A DNA stretch of 64,000 nucleotides from Begonia masoniana. Lineage: Eukaryota > Streptophyta > Magnoliopsida > Cucurbitales > Begoniaceae. The notes under the pieces were generated by a model, which did no database searches, had not been told where the DNA came from, and saw only the letters and a list, made by a program, of their open reading frames with translations. The position numbers were made by a program, and so were the translations under genes. Of this stretch, positions 47,618 to 59,489 are shown piece after piece (positions within the stretch are counted from its first letter, which is position 1; every line of letters starts with the position of its first letter). The stretch is taken from assembly GCA_022432975.1 (NCBI GenBank), contig CM039509.1, positions 20,119,432 through 20,183,431 on the forward strand. Reading direction: 5' to 3'.

Positions 47618-49880
47618 TGTCACGACCCTTACCCGTACGCTAAAAATTTTTTTTTTTTTTTATATACGTACAAACTCTAAGTCTGACTTTCGTGCGGAAA
47701 TAAAACTTTTAAAGTTGGAATTGAAATCGAAGTTCGTTTAGTAAATCATTTAGAACAATTATTAAAACCGTTAAAACTTAAAAACAATTAAATCAATAAA
47801 CCTTTAACTAAATAAATAAAACTCTTTTTTTTTTTGGCAGAACAAGTGGCTATTAATCGCCAGAAAACTGGTGATTGATCGCCCATGGCGATTGCTCCTG
47901 GCGAGCAATCGCCCTTAGGCGATTGCTTACCTGCCTGGCAATCGCTTCTCCAGCGATTGCCAGGGGAAGAGGCGATTGCTCGCCTCCAAGAGGCGAGCAA
48001 TCGCCATGCTCTCTGGATTTTCTCCAGAGAGCACGGCCTCCCCCCCCCCCCCCCCCCCCTCCTTTCTTCTTACCTTCTTCACCCAAATCTTTACATACCT
48101 CCATAAAATACCCTCCAAACATAATATTTTACTCAAATACTCAAAACCGACAATTCACGTTAAACATAATCAAATTTTATAAAAACGAACCGCGTGGTTC
48201 CGTTTAAAAGTGTAACATTTTCCTTCCTGTTTGAAAAACATCAAAAACACTACAAAATATAATATATTATCTGTTCAGTCATCAAACATCCTAAAACGTA
48301 TCAAAACCTACGATAAATCTATCTAATCCATGATTATCCCAAACATTACCAACACTCTCAAAAATCATCTAACCATGAGTCCATCCAGCCTAGCCAAAAC
48401 ATGCTCCGCCGCCACGAGCTCCGCCCATCGACCGACTACGCCTGGTCATCATAATGAGATTCCTCACCTTCGATCTCGTCACCTACATCATATGATAAAC
48501 ACGTTAAGCCTAATGCTTAGTAAGGAGTGTGCTAAACATAACATTACACATATGCATGACATTTGTAAAACAGTTTTGTTTCATTTCGTTAAACCATTTT
48601 CTTGCCCCGTGAGAATCATAACTTGCCCCGTGAGAATCATAACTTGCCCCGTGAGAAACACATGACTTGCCCCGTGAGAAACACATGGCTTGCCCCGTGA
48701 GAAACACATGGCTTGCCCCGTGAGAAACATACAACTTATCCCGTGAGAAACATACGTCATTCAGAATTCATGATCATTCGTTAATTCGATATTTCATAAA
48801 ACGTGCTCATAAATAGTTCGTATGCACTTTAATAAAACATGATGCATGAGAAATGACATACGTAGAAACGCTTATCGAACGACCACTAACAAGTCACTAA
48901 GGCACTACTTAAGCTACCCGTCTTTCCACCAACCCTAAAACTACCTAACTTCATCACAACAAACATTATCAACATCGTTATGACGTAGGGCCTTAGGGGC
49001 CGGAAACCTAACACTCACTTACCTGGCGTCCTAGATATGCCGAGCACCGTCCTTTGAGCTTGGGTTACCTAGGGCATTTAACAACACATCATTAATATCG
49101 ACTTTCAAACATCAAATCTAAACAAATCGACGTCTCGAGCTAGGACAAATTCTTCTAAAAACTCTAATTCATTTCATTCGGGCATTTCCTCGAGCACTTG
49201 GTGCTCACTAACTTCAAAACTCCATTAATGGTGTCCAACTATATCTCCAACAACCTAAACTCAACATTTAACATCAACCAACACCATTAATCTACTCCAA
49301 CAACCTCAATAATCACTAATACATCATCAATGGGTAATAAATAAATAACCCTATCAATTTCTAACAAAATCCCTAAATTTCTTCACAAACCCTAAATCAA
49401 AATAAACCCTAAAACTACAAATAAACTTGTCTAGAGTGTAGAACTTACCTAGAGGATTGATTTGGGGAAGAAACTTGAGGGAAAAACGCCAAAAATCGGG
49501 GGAGTCGCCGGCGTTGAGGATTGGCGATGGAGAAGAAGAAAGTCGCGAGGGAGAGGGGAAATCGTAAGGTTTCGTTGGAGGGAGAGAGAAGTGAGGGGAA
49601 GAAATAGAGAAAACCCTTTTTAATTAAAAGAATTTGACTTTCTAATTTACCTTTTTGCCCTTAGTTAATTTCTTAACTTAAATCGTTATTTCATCTATTG
49701 GTTTAACTCCTCCAAAATTCCCTTATTCCTCCAAATATTTTTATTTATTCTTAGGGCTCTAAAGAAACTTCCCGTTGGCCATTCGGACTTAACTTATTAT
49801 TTCTACGAATTATCACTCCATATTTTAAAATTCTAAACTTATGGCTCGAAATCCTTAAAACGAAATTTCTAGGTGTTACA
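47618..49880 (-). mobile_element. Solo LTR (family B relative) in E1 integrase
   Basis: Ends TGTCACGACCC...GGTGTTACA with TSD gaaac/gaaag (one mismatch). Sense minus: donor CCAG|GTAAGT (49022), hairpin GGCC-CCTAA-GGCC, arm 48974-48989, arm 48482-48497 (about 11 pairs), acceptor at 48483. About six ~21-23-bp cttgccccgtgagaa(a)cacatg units at 48600-48750 are akin to the E3 array. A ggcgattgctcgcc palindrome cluster (47855-48005), a hairpin (48008-48032) and a C20 tract lie upstream on the plus strand. Confidence 0.92.
48040..48059. repeat. Run of 20 C
   Basis: 20 consecutive C on the plus strand (G20 in the LTR sense strand), right after the 48008-48032 hairpin. The exact length may be an assembly estimate. 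Confidence 0.9.
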
Positions 49881-51136
49881 GAAAGTGGGCAAACTTGGTT
49901 AAACGATCAACTATCACCCAAATTGCATCATGTCCTTTTACTGTTCTAGGCAATCCCACAACAAAATCCATCGTTATTTGTTCCCATTTCCATTCAGGAA
50001 CTGGTAAAGGTTGTAACATTCCAGCAGGTCTCTGATGGTCAGCTTTAACCTATTGACAAACTAGACACGATTCCACATAACCTGCCACACTTCTTTTCAT
50101 ACCTGGCCACCAATAATGTCGTTTAAGATCCTTGTACATCTTCGTACTTCCAGGGTGAATAGAAAATTTGGAAGAATGTGCTTCAGAAAGAATCTCATCT
50201 CGAAGTTCTTTAATAGCAGGGACAATCCATCTATTTCTAAACTTAAGGATTCCATTAGCAGAATAGTTAAAATCTGATTGGTCCGTAGAATTCATGCTTA
50301 ACTTGTACTTGTTACACTCGTCATCACTCGTCTGAGCTTCCTTTATTTTCTCCAGAATTGTAGGCTTTAAGGTTATGGCTGAAAGTATGGCTGATACACT
50401 GGATACTGCTTCTAGATTAAACCTTTGAAATTCTGACTCTAAGGCTAATGGCATACCGAAATTCATGGTTGGGGTTGATGTTGTTACTCTACTCAAGGCA
50501 TCTGCCACAACATTTGCTTTGCCGGATGGTATTTAATCTCAAAATCGTAATCCTTTACAAATTCTAACCATCGAATTTGACTCATATTTAATTTCTTCTG
50601 AGTGAAAATGTACTTCAGGCTCTTATGATCTGAAAATATCTCGCAGGATTGTCCATACAAGTAATGTCTCCAAATCTTAAGTGCAAATACCACTGTAGCT
50701 AATTCTAAGTCATGTGTGGGGTAATTCCTTTCATGTGTATTCAACTGTCTAGAAGCATAAGCTATTACCTTGCCATTTTGCATCAACACACATCCAAGAC
50801 CAATTTTGGAAGCATCACAATAAATGCTAAATTTACCGTTTTCAACAGGAAAGGTTAATATTGGGGCATTGGTCAGTTTATGTTTCAAGGTCTGGAAACT
50901 ATGCTCACATTCATCAGTCCATATATACTTCACACTTTTCCTTGTTAACTTAGTAAGGGGTGTAGCAATCTTCGAAAATCCTTCAATGAACTTTCTATAA
51001 TACCCTTCAAGTCCAAGAAAACTCCTGATATCTGTAGCACTCTTCGGTTGGGGCCACTCCTTAACTGCATGAACCTTGGCTGGATAGACAGATATTCCAT
51101 CCCCAGAGATAACATGTCCTAAAAAGTGAACTTGGT
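49881..51136 (-). pseudogene. E1 integrase N-terminus and RNase H
   Basis: Frame 50050-50508 has the RNase H tail ADALSR, the linker and the integrase zinc domain ([20 protein letters not shown], then CLVC), ending at a stop where E2 reads on (CCQQIK). Frame 50493-50933 has RNase H proper: [25 protein letters not shown] and [10 protein letters not shown]. The two frames overlap at a frameshift near 50510. Confidence 0.9.
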
Positions 51137-52380
51137 CTAGCTAAATTCACACTTAGAAAACTTGGCGTATAGTTGGTGCTGTTTTAATACTTCCAACACC
51201 AAGATCAGGTGCCTAGCATGCTCATCCTTGGAACGGGAATAGATTAAAATATCATCGATAAACACTATGACAAACTTATCCAAAAATTCATAAAACACTC
51301 TATTCATGAGATCCATAAAGGTTGCTGGTGCATTTGTCAATCCAAAGGACATGACCAAAAACTCATAATGTCCATACCTCGTGCGAAAAGCAGTCTTTGG
51401 AATATCTTCAGATTTAACCTTCAACTGGTAATAACCGGACCTAAGTTCAATCTTAGAGAAAACTCTTGCACCATTAAGTTGATCAAATAAATCATCAATC
51501 CTTGGCAATGGATACCTGTTCTAACAGTTAACTTATTTAGTTCCCGATAATCAATGCACATCCGCATCGATCCATCCTTCTTTTTGACAAAAAGGACAGG
51601 TGCACCCCACGGTGAAAAGCTAGGGCGTATGAACCCTTTCTCCAGTAAATCTTCCAATTGTTTCTTCAATTCCTTAAGCTCGGTAGGTGCTAGTCTATAT
51701 GGATTTTTAGACACAGGCTCGGCGTCGGGGTAAACATCCACAACAAATTCAATTTTCCTATCTAGTGGTAAACCAGGAAGGTCATCTAGAAATACTTCAG
51801 GAAAGTTTTGGACAATTAAGACATTTTGAGGATTTGTTTTTCCTACAAGTTGTGTGTCTAAAACACTAGCTAAGAAGCACAAATACACTCCACATAGGGA
51901 AGGTCTAGTGTTAATAGAAGTCATCACATACATTTCTTTACTCCTCTTTGAAGCTTGAAAGGTATGCTTCAAACTACCAGGGGGTTGGAAGCTAACTATT
52001 CCAGTCCTACAATCAATTGTGGCGTGGTGTTTAAACAACCAGTCCATTCCTAGGATTACATCAAATCCCATTATATCCATAATAATAAGATCAGCAGGTA
52101 GACTTACGTTCCCTACTAACACATCACTATCAAGCATCACTTGGTTAGAGTGCATGCGTTCACCAGAGGGTAATGTAACATTAAACACATGCATGGAACG
52201 GGTGAACTGTACATCTAACTTAACAGCAAATGCAGATGCTACAAACGAATGCGTTGCACCAGAATCTATTAAAGTAAAAGCAGGTACAAAGTTGATCAGT
52301 ATAGTACCTGACACCACAGCAGGTTGGTCTTCATCACCCGACTCCATCATGGAGAATATCCTCGGTTTAATCATAGCAGG
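51137..52380 (-). pseudogene. E1 protease and reverse transcriptase (frameshifted)
   Basis: In the frame starting at 52710, the protease active site [10 protein letters not shown] is at residues 148-157 and the second protease motif VILGMDWL at 218-225. The RT N-terminus ([20 protein letters not shown]...[13 protein letters not shown]) runs to about residue 396, where a frameshift near 51520 occurs. RT continues in the 51137-51508 frame with [14 protein letters not shown] (a D-to-E change in the usually conserved DLRSGY), [10 protein letters not shown] and FIDD. A stop at 51137 follows KCEF (E2: KCEFWLDQ). Confidence 0.9.
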
Positions 52381-53429
52381 GCCACTCTTAGGAACTGAAC
52401 AGTCTATGCTAATGTGGCCGACCTTGTTACAATTGTAGCATCTGGTGATTCTAGGCTTCGAGCATTCCTTGAACGTGTGTCCAAACTCCTCACAGTTGAA
52501 ACACTTCCCAAAGCCCAGTCTGCATTTGCCGGGATGGTTCTTCAAACACTTAGGACACTGGGGAAATTTTCTGACATTCTGTACCTTCCCTCCTGTTCCT
52601 TGGCTATTTTGGCCCTCACTTGGCCTCTTCGTTCCTCTTTGTTGCTGTGGCTGGATAAACCTTTGTGAGATCTCCTTTGGTCCAGCACACTTCCTTTCAA
52701 CTTCTTCCACTTCCTTTCAACTTCTTCCACTTCCAGAGCAGTGGACACAACTTCACTGAATGTCAAGCCTTTAATACCACAAAATTTAACTCCTCTATAA
52801 ATTTCTGGCTTCAGTCCATTCACAAATTTGAACACTTTATCCTCGTCTTTGTGAGCAAAATGTCCGGCAAACCTGGACAAGGACTCAAATTGCCTACTGT
52901 ACTCGGCCACAGACCCTGTCTGCTTCAAGTTCAGAAACTCCAACTTCTTCGCGGTTTGGACTATGCTGTTAAAATACTTCTCATAGAAAATGTCTTTGAA
53001 CTGTGACCAAGGCATCGCCAAAACATCAGTGGTGGTCTCTATTGTTTCCCACCAAAGTTGAGCTTCACCAGCCAAGTGAAATGTTGCCAACCTGACCTTG
53101 TCTCCTTCTCCTATGTTGGCACACCTAAACATACTCTCAATCTTTCTAAGCCATCCTTCAGCAATAACTGGATCAGATGACTGTCCATCAAACATGGGTG
53201 GTCTTAGTCTCCGGAATCTATCTCCATAATGTTCATTGCTAGAACCCGAGTTGGCACTTCCTTGCACCTCTCGGTTCAACAGTACTCCTAGTTGGTCAGA
53301 CTGTTGGCGCACTAAATCAGTTTGCTGACGCACTAAATCTGTCAGCTGCCTAATCACACTAGGCTCCTCTTCACCTCTCACATTTGGCATTTCTCTAGGC
53401 ACTCTAGGTCTCCCTGGGCATCTGGACAT
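52380..53429 (-). pseudogene. E1 gag, frameshifted by a 20-bp duplication
   Basis: It starts at the ATG at 53429 (MSRCPGRPRVPREM). The helical N-terminus, capsid (PPMFDGQSSDP, FHLAGEAQLWWETI, then QTGSVAEYSRQFESLSRFAG and GLTFSEVVSTALEVEE) are in frame to about 52735. There a perfect 20-bp tandem duplication (52691-52710 and 52711-52730) shifts the frame. The rest continues in the frame from 52710, with zinc knuckles [14 protein letters not shown] (52503-52462) and [14 protein letters not shown], both intact CX2CX4HX4C. Apart from this one lesion gag would be open. Confidence 0.92.
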
Positions 53430-53441
53430 AGTACTAAATTC

Positions 53442-53501
53442 CTGTACAGGGTTAATTACACTCTTAAATATCTATTAACTAAGGTTAACATAAACACTTA
53501 C
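53442..53501 (-). other. Predicted mini-intron before gag (E1)
   Basis: Donor ACT|GTAAGT and acceptor TGTACAG|G on the minus strand, 60 bp, between the primer site and the gag ATG. E2 keeps the same sites. This is the same layout as E3 and E4. Confidence 0.55.
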
Positions 53502-53584
53502 AGTTGTTGAAGTACTGCCATGCAACGATTGGCACTGATGAGTAATCTTCTGAACGGTTTAACTGAATGTCTATGATACCATAC

Positions 53585-55649
53585 TGTAACGCCCCGAGTT
53601 TTCTGAACTCGGTTTGTTACTCATAAACTCGAACATAACTAAGAAAATTTCAGACCAAATTTAAAACTTCGTTCGAAAGTAAAATTTGAACGTTTGCTAA
53701 AAACATGAAAACTTGCAGCGGAAAATCTTTGAGCAAAGAAAAGTTAAGCAAAACTGTAAAATAGTGTTTGGATAATCAATTAAAATATTAAGGAAATGAT
53801 TCAACCGGAAGAGATGGAGGCTTAGACGTGAAATGTTTAAAGTTTAAAAAGTCAAACACATCATCCGCTGAACCAAGTCAACGAAAAGGGGCGGAAACCA
53901 ACTGAAGGCTTCCACCGGTGACGTCAGCCAGATGAATCACTCATCCAGCCTCTGCCAACCACAAGACGACAAATCATTTGCTCACGTCTTCCGGTTAAAC
54001 AAACTACGTACACCGGTCACAAAACGACAAAACTTCTACTACATCATCCGGTAAGTTTATTATTCGACATCCACCGGTCACTAAACGACAAAACTTCTAC
54101 TACATCATCCGGTAAGTTTATTATTCGACATCCACCGGTCACTAAACGACAAAACTTCTACTTATATCTTCTGATGGCTTCCACTGAAGACATCATCCGA
54201 TGGCTTTACTGAAAACATCTTCCGATAGACAACAGAAAAACAACAATTTTACTCTAACAAAGAAAACTCCGACTACCAGAAGAACTTGAGCAATTTAATA
54301 AAATTCATTCAAAACCACTTAAATTCGGACACTACTCCAACATTTAGTAAAACCACTATTAACACCAATAGAGTATGATTGTCTGGAAGAAAATCTTAAA
54401 ATGAGTTCAGAAACATTAAAACTACTACTGTCATGAAAATCCAACATACTTAAATTGAAACATTGTCAATTAAACCTTCACACCAACTGACATCAGTTAA
54501 ACCGCCCCATCAACTGCCAGATTGCTGCATAGATGCACTCCTCCAACCAGTCTATTCCTCAGCAAACTCAGTAAACACACCTGCTGTCACCTCTTCACCT
54601 ACATCATAAAACTCATCTATTAGTCTAATGCTAAGTAAGTAAAGCAGTAATGAAATGAAATGCTGAAATATGAATTCCTAAACATGCAATTTCTACTTTC
54701 TCATCTCAGTTGTTCATGCATCGTTTCTGTTCAGATCCCTCTGTGAAATTGGGAGTTGGATCAACTCTCCCAAAGTATAAATATCCTCTGACTCATTAAG
54801 GGGCGGCTTAATTCCCTTAACAGTAAATCTTATTCACATAGCTGTTTCCGATCCCCCTGTTCGATGGGAAGCGGATCAAATTTCCCAAAGTCTAAATATC
54901 CATTGTCTCATTAAGGGGCGGATTAATTCCCTTAACAGTAAATCTGATTCACATAGCTGTTTCGTTACGTTCATTCCTTACCATGCCAACATGCATTCAA
55001 ATTCATTTTCGTATACTTTTAAAATATGATGCATAACATACAGACACATTCATGTAATCATAATCCTAATGTTTTGTGATGTAGGCCCGAAGGCACAAGC
55101 ATACTTCACTTACCTGGCTCCTGGAAATTGTCTGGTTTTTAGCTACTTCAGAAATCTGCTCACCTAGGTTCATAACAGAATATCAATCAAACATTTACTA
55201 AACTTAACCAAAAACTAACCAGAAGAACAAGGAAACCAGTTTGAAACTCTATTGCTCGTGCATTCCTATTTATCACCAAAACCTGAACCTACTCTCATTC
55301 ACAGCATCCTCAAAAATCCTCACATTGTACTCCCTCAGGTATCTAACTGCTATATCATAAGAGAAATGAGGAAAACTTACCTAGGTTGAAGGAGAATCGG
55401 GCGAGGGAATCGCCAAGAGGATTCTGCTGCAGAGCTGAAGGCTGAAAGAGGAATGGTAAGCAAGATAGTGGCGGCTACAGTGCATTAAACCCAACCCTCT
55501 TTCCTTAAATACGTTATCTACTTTTGAAATTTTCAATTTACTCTTACGCCCTTGTCTAGTAACTTAATAACCCTACTTTAATTATTGCATAATAAAGTGT
55601 ACACCATTAATAATAAAAGAGAGCTGGTTCGATAGAACCGGGTGTTACA
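53585..55649 (-). mobile_element. E1 5' LTR
   Basis: 2,065 bp, highly similar to 35184-37267. Sense: TATTTAAG (55504-55511), donor CTAG|GTAAGT near 55378, donor CCAG|GTAAGT (55113), arms 55071-55085 and 54598-54612 (one mismatch), acceptor at 54599, TGACGTCA 53929-53936. Confidence 0.93.
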
Positions 55650-56006
55650 TAGAGAAACCGAACTGATAGTCGAACAATAGGTCGAAAGGAGAGTTAAACC
55701 GAGGGGCAAATGTGTAAATGGCCAAATCAATTTTAATTAAAACCCAAATACCCCTTTCCCCCAACACGATTTTTTTTTCAAAACACGTTTTAACCCGACC
55801 TTTTACGATACTTTTCAAATGTATTTTACGAACAATCCCCAAGTATTGTAGAGGATTTTAAGAACTCAAAACCGAGCCCGTTCTCTAATGATTAAACGAA
55901 AAATGCAAAGAAAGAAAAGGAAAAAAAATTTAAGTGATAACGGGCGAGGTTAATACACATGTACATATGTATGCACGCACAACACAGGTCGTGGCGGCAC
56001 CGACGT

Positions 56007-56034
56007 GGGGTCGGGGTCGGGGTCGGGGTCGGGG
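56007..56034 (+). repeat. GGGGTC repeat, five G4 runs
   Basis: Five GGGG runs spaced by TC at the sense 3' end of the 34882 LTR relic, a textbook potential G-quadruplex. Confidence 0.9.
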
Positions 56035-56042
56035 TTGTCACA

Positions 56043-56589
56043 AGAACTTTTCAGCTGAATCGATTTTACTTTCGGACGTCAATCTAATGTCTTACACTTG
56101 ACTCTTGCTTAGGGCATCACTATTTACTCATTCAAGAATTAATGTTAGAAAATGGTAAGAAACACTTTGACACTCCCTCGACACTTTTTTGGACCGGTCG
56201 ACGCTTTTAGCTCTCGATTTTATGAATAGTTTCTTCACAAGTAGACATGAATATCTCCTTTTATTTTTATTAGGCAAGCCCTTGAACTTTTGTATTAAGT
56301 GGGAGAACTTAAGCAAATACCCATAATCAATACAAAATAAGATAAATAATCTAACTTTATACATAATTAAAACAATAAATAAACTTAGAATTAACTAACC
56401 AATTTAGCCTACTCAACATCAAAACAAATAACCTTAATTCTTTTTAAGCTAACGCATAGGACTTGTTTGATTATTTGAGGTGGGCCTGTTACTTTTTCAA
56501 GATTTCTATGAGCTTGTGTGAACTGACGATTACATAGGAGGACGTGCTTGAGATTACTTTCAAAATGAGGTACATACATTAGACTTATT
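56043..56589 (-). other. Probable copia LTR relic
   Basis: The continuation of 34510-34881 after removing the LTR relic. AT-rich, with a minus-strand GTCGACCGGTCC motif of the sort seen in plant copia LTRs. No gene seen. Confidence 0.4.
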
Positions 56590-56940
56590 AATCATGCCAT
56601 CTAGTTTGACAGACGCACTTGTAACATTCGTGAAATTGATAAACATAGTATTTATACTATATCTCGACATCTTTGTCATTCTCTTTATAGATGACATCCT
56701 AGCGTACTCATTTTAGGAGAAGAAAACACAGCATTTGCATGCTATACAGTAGTTAATGAAGCACAAGATGTATACAAAGTTTAATGTCTGACTTTTAACT
56801 CGCAAAGGAAAACGTCATGCTACTATAAAGAATGTGATTGTGGTGAATTCTTGGATGACAAAATCGGTATAGCAAAGGAAGAAGTCTAATGCATTTGCAG
56901 ATATCAATAGTTTCTTAAGACTCACTGGGTTCCAAATCCC
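56590..56940 (+). pseudogene. Gypsy reverse transcriptase relic
   Basis: Plus strand from 56594: LTDALVTFVKLINIVF (family form: [16 protein letters not shown]), then YLDIFVILFIDDILAYS with the catalytic FIDD, then a stop at 56714. Further pieces follow (KKTQHLHAIQ...KHKMYTKF and ADINSFLRLTGF), matching EEHLxHLxxVL...HKLYAKF and the [12 protein letters not shown] motif. Old and heavily mutated; the only plus-strand pol relic in this part. Confidence 0.82.
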
Positions 56941-58130
56941 TCGTTGTAAAACCCACGTAGAAACAAAGACAACATAAATGAAAGAATGTGTCGAACTGGA
57001 ACTGAACAAGACATGAACGAGACAATATGAAATGAGAATCATATAGCTTAAGTTCCCTTGATTTGCCTATCTGTAGAAACCCTCCACCGAGTGTAAAATA
57101 TTCTATTTAGTCCAACGGTTTGACTTGTAATTAATGTAATTAATTTGTTAATTCTCATTAGAGCATATTATATGGTCATTGATATTATTTTTATTTTGAT
57201 TGGATATTATGGCCTTCATATTGGATTATATGTATTATTTATGATTTTGGGGCATCCAATAGAAACCATATTGGAATTATTCATATGGTAAAAAAAAATA
57301 GAAGACAAGAAAAGAACGGTGATAAAAATTAAATAAGTTAAGTTCAGTACAGAAAAGTTATGCAAATCTGAATGTAATACTTGGATTAAGAAATAATTGA
57401 GGTAAAAGTTATAACTTCGGTAAACTATTAAATGACTTTATAAAGATAATGGATGAGCATAAACCAAATTATAATGATTTGTGTAGAAGTGATTTAACTA
57501 TAGGCTCAAAGAAAATATTTATCCAATAGGGAATCAACATGTGCCACCTACTTAATTAGAATGCTAATTGTGATTAAAGCATAATTAAGCTTAATAAATT
57601 AGTAGTTTTTACGAAACTGAAGGTTAGATTGAACAGTATCATAATTACTAATTAAATAAAAATTTAAATAAATGAAATAAAATAAAATAAAAATAAAAAA
57701 AGAAGAAAGTTATGTGAGGAGAATAAAGAAAGAAAACCATATCGAAGAAATTGATCTGAGTCGAGATTGTAGCGATCTTTTGAGTGTGATCCCAATAGGA
57801 AAATCATTTATTAAGCTGAGACAAGTCGATTGATAATGGTTTCGGGCAATGAAATTGCAATACCGATAAGATAACCAAAACTTTTTAGATTCGAAAGCAC
57901 CTATGTTCAATGTATTGGTATTTTTTTTTCTTGTAGAAGAATGTAATTTTGGTTGAAATAATGCCACAACATTATAATGGTGAATTATGTTGAATAGAAA
58001 GCTGAAGTAGGGACACTGCAACGTTCAAGACGACATTTTGAGGATGAGAATGCCTAGACTTTTTTACAAAAGAAGTATGCTACAACATTGATGTACTTCA
58101 ACTAAAGGAGGGAAGTTAAAGCACAAAAGC
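56941..58130. other. AT-rich, unassigned; possible gypsy 3' end
   Basis: No gene. Near 58030-58110 the plus strand has a gaggatgagaatgcc motif and then aaaggaggga, the sort of end plus purine tract that precedes a gypsy 3' LTR, so this may be the tail of the RT relic with an insert between. The 57700-58020 minus frame is not recognised. Confidence 0.35.
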
Positions 58131-59117
58131 TCTCGGCAAAAAAAACAGTTTGGCCGAAAAATGTTCTACTTTTGTGAATGCACAACTTCTTCAATGGAGT
58201 TGAAACTTCAGTGGGATCTTACTCTGGATATGATGGAAATGCCCTCCAAAATAAAGGCTCAACTTCAATGAACACGGCATGATATGGATGATTTGGTTCT
58301 AGTTGGTCCAAAAAGTGATAATTTGCACTTTCTCGGTTCTTGGCTCTCCTTGAGGATGAGCACTCCAACTTGCTATGGAAAGAGTTTTATACATCCTTAT
58401 TGATTCTTCTACCTTAGTGGAATTAGGTAGAGAAATGATGCAATAAGGTGGAAACCACTATGCTCACAAAAATGGAGTCCAACAACACACAACAATCGGA
58501 TATAACTCACCGATGGATTGTGGACTTGATGCCGAGAAGCTTCAAGATTTTGGGAAGAAGGTATTCTTCAAATTCTCTATTTCAACTAAGCTCCTTCAGC
58601 AGCTAAAATAGTGGTTTAAATATCACTTCCCTTTACAAAATTAGGGTTCCAAAGAGAAACTACAAAGAGGGATCAAAGGGGGTGTGTTCGGCTAGCACAC
58701 CTAGCCGAGTACATGAATGCATGACCAAATTCGGCAAAACCACCCTTCTCTCTAAGTGTCACTTTGAAGTGGTCCCCTCTCCCACAAAATACAATTAAAA
58801 AGAAACCCCTAATGCTAAGATTGTTCGGCCATCAACAAGAAAGTAAAGAAACAACTAAGAAATAAACTAGATGATCGATTACGTCAAATTGTTCAATGAA
58901 GACATTGGCTTCTTCTTCAAGTTTGGTTTGGGCTTGAAGATGCTCCCATGTCAACGAGTGCAAGGGTCTCTCCTTGTCTTGTGTGCTCGGCCCTAGCTCC
59001 ATTTGGACTTCAATTTCATCTCCTATAAAATGAGCACACAAATTAGATAAACTCTTAGCTCGTGACCGAGTGGTTGCTCCCCCTTGGCACATCATCCCCC
59101 TCGGGTGGTTGAGGATT
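58131..59117 (-). other. Unassigned, retroelement-like
   Basis: The minus-strand frame 58832-59095 (87 codons) begins MMCQGGATTRSRAKSL, a TTRSRAK motif common at domain borders of plant gypsy polyproteins, but the rest is not recognised. It resembles the 470-520 region at the left of the window. The remainder holds nothing I can name. E4 is inserted at 59118. Confidence 0.35.
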
Positions 59118-59450
59118 TGTAATACCCCGCTTTACGGAATATTATTATTTTAATATAAGTGGCATTTTTGTAAATATGCTAAATCAGGTCCGTTTTACGA
59201 AAAGAAAGCGTTATTAGGATCCTATCGATTTATTGGAATTTTAAGGAAATTACGAGAATTTTCGGAGTAACAACGATATATTTCGATTAATTACGTTTCT
59301 CGTAATATAATTTTAGTAAAAATAGTAAACGAGGTCCGATTCACGAACGGACAGTTTTAATAGAACCCAGATAATAAGTTGGATTTATCGGCGAAATAAG
59401 AAATTCGAAACAGTTGGAAACACGAGAGGTAGTGACGTTCAATAAAATAG

Positions 59451-59452
<2 letters not shown>

Positions 59453-59489
<37 letters not shown>
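59453..59489. repeat. TTA microsatellite in E4 LTR
   Basis: The same position in the LTR as the E3 microsatellites at 12502 and 19866. Confidence 0.93.

Larger units (their letters stand above)
35184..55649 (-). mobile_element. E1: full-length chromodomain gypsy element with nested copies
   Basis: 20,466 bp with perfect TSD tagag (35179-35183 and 55650-55654). Net of E2 and the solo LTR it is about 8.85 kb: 5' LTR 55649-53585, primer site, gag, protease, RT, RNase H, integrase, chromodomain, purine tract, 3' LTR 37267-35184. The domain order and C-terminal chromodomain make it a chromovirus, probably Tekay/Del-like given the ~2.1-kb LTRs (lineage inferred). Coding is broken by frameshifts, stops and two insertions. 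Confidence 0.95.
34882..56042 (+). mobile_element. Short LTR relic holding E1
   Basis: Starts TGTAAAATCC and ends GGGGTTGTCACA, with perfect TSD agaac (34877-34881 and 56043-56047). E1 (20,466 bp) sits inside it, so its own sequence is only 34882-35183 and 55650-56042, about 690 bp. The start resembles the E4 LTR (gtggcatttttgtaaat, gttttac...). It lacks the leader-intron block, so it is either a shortened derivative or a separate short-LTR family. Confidence 0.85.

Noticed and set aside
56007..56034. Interstitial telomere repeat
   Set aside because: The unit is GGGGTC, not the plant TTTAGGG, and it grows out of the normal LTR terminus.
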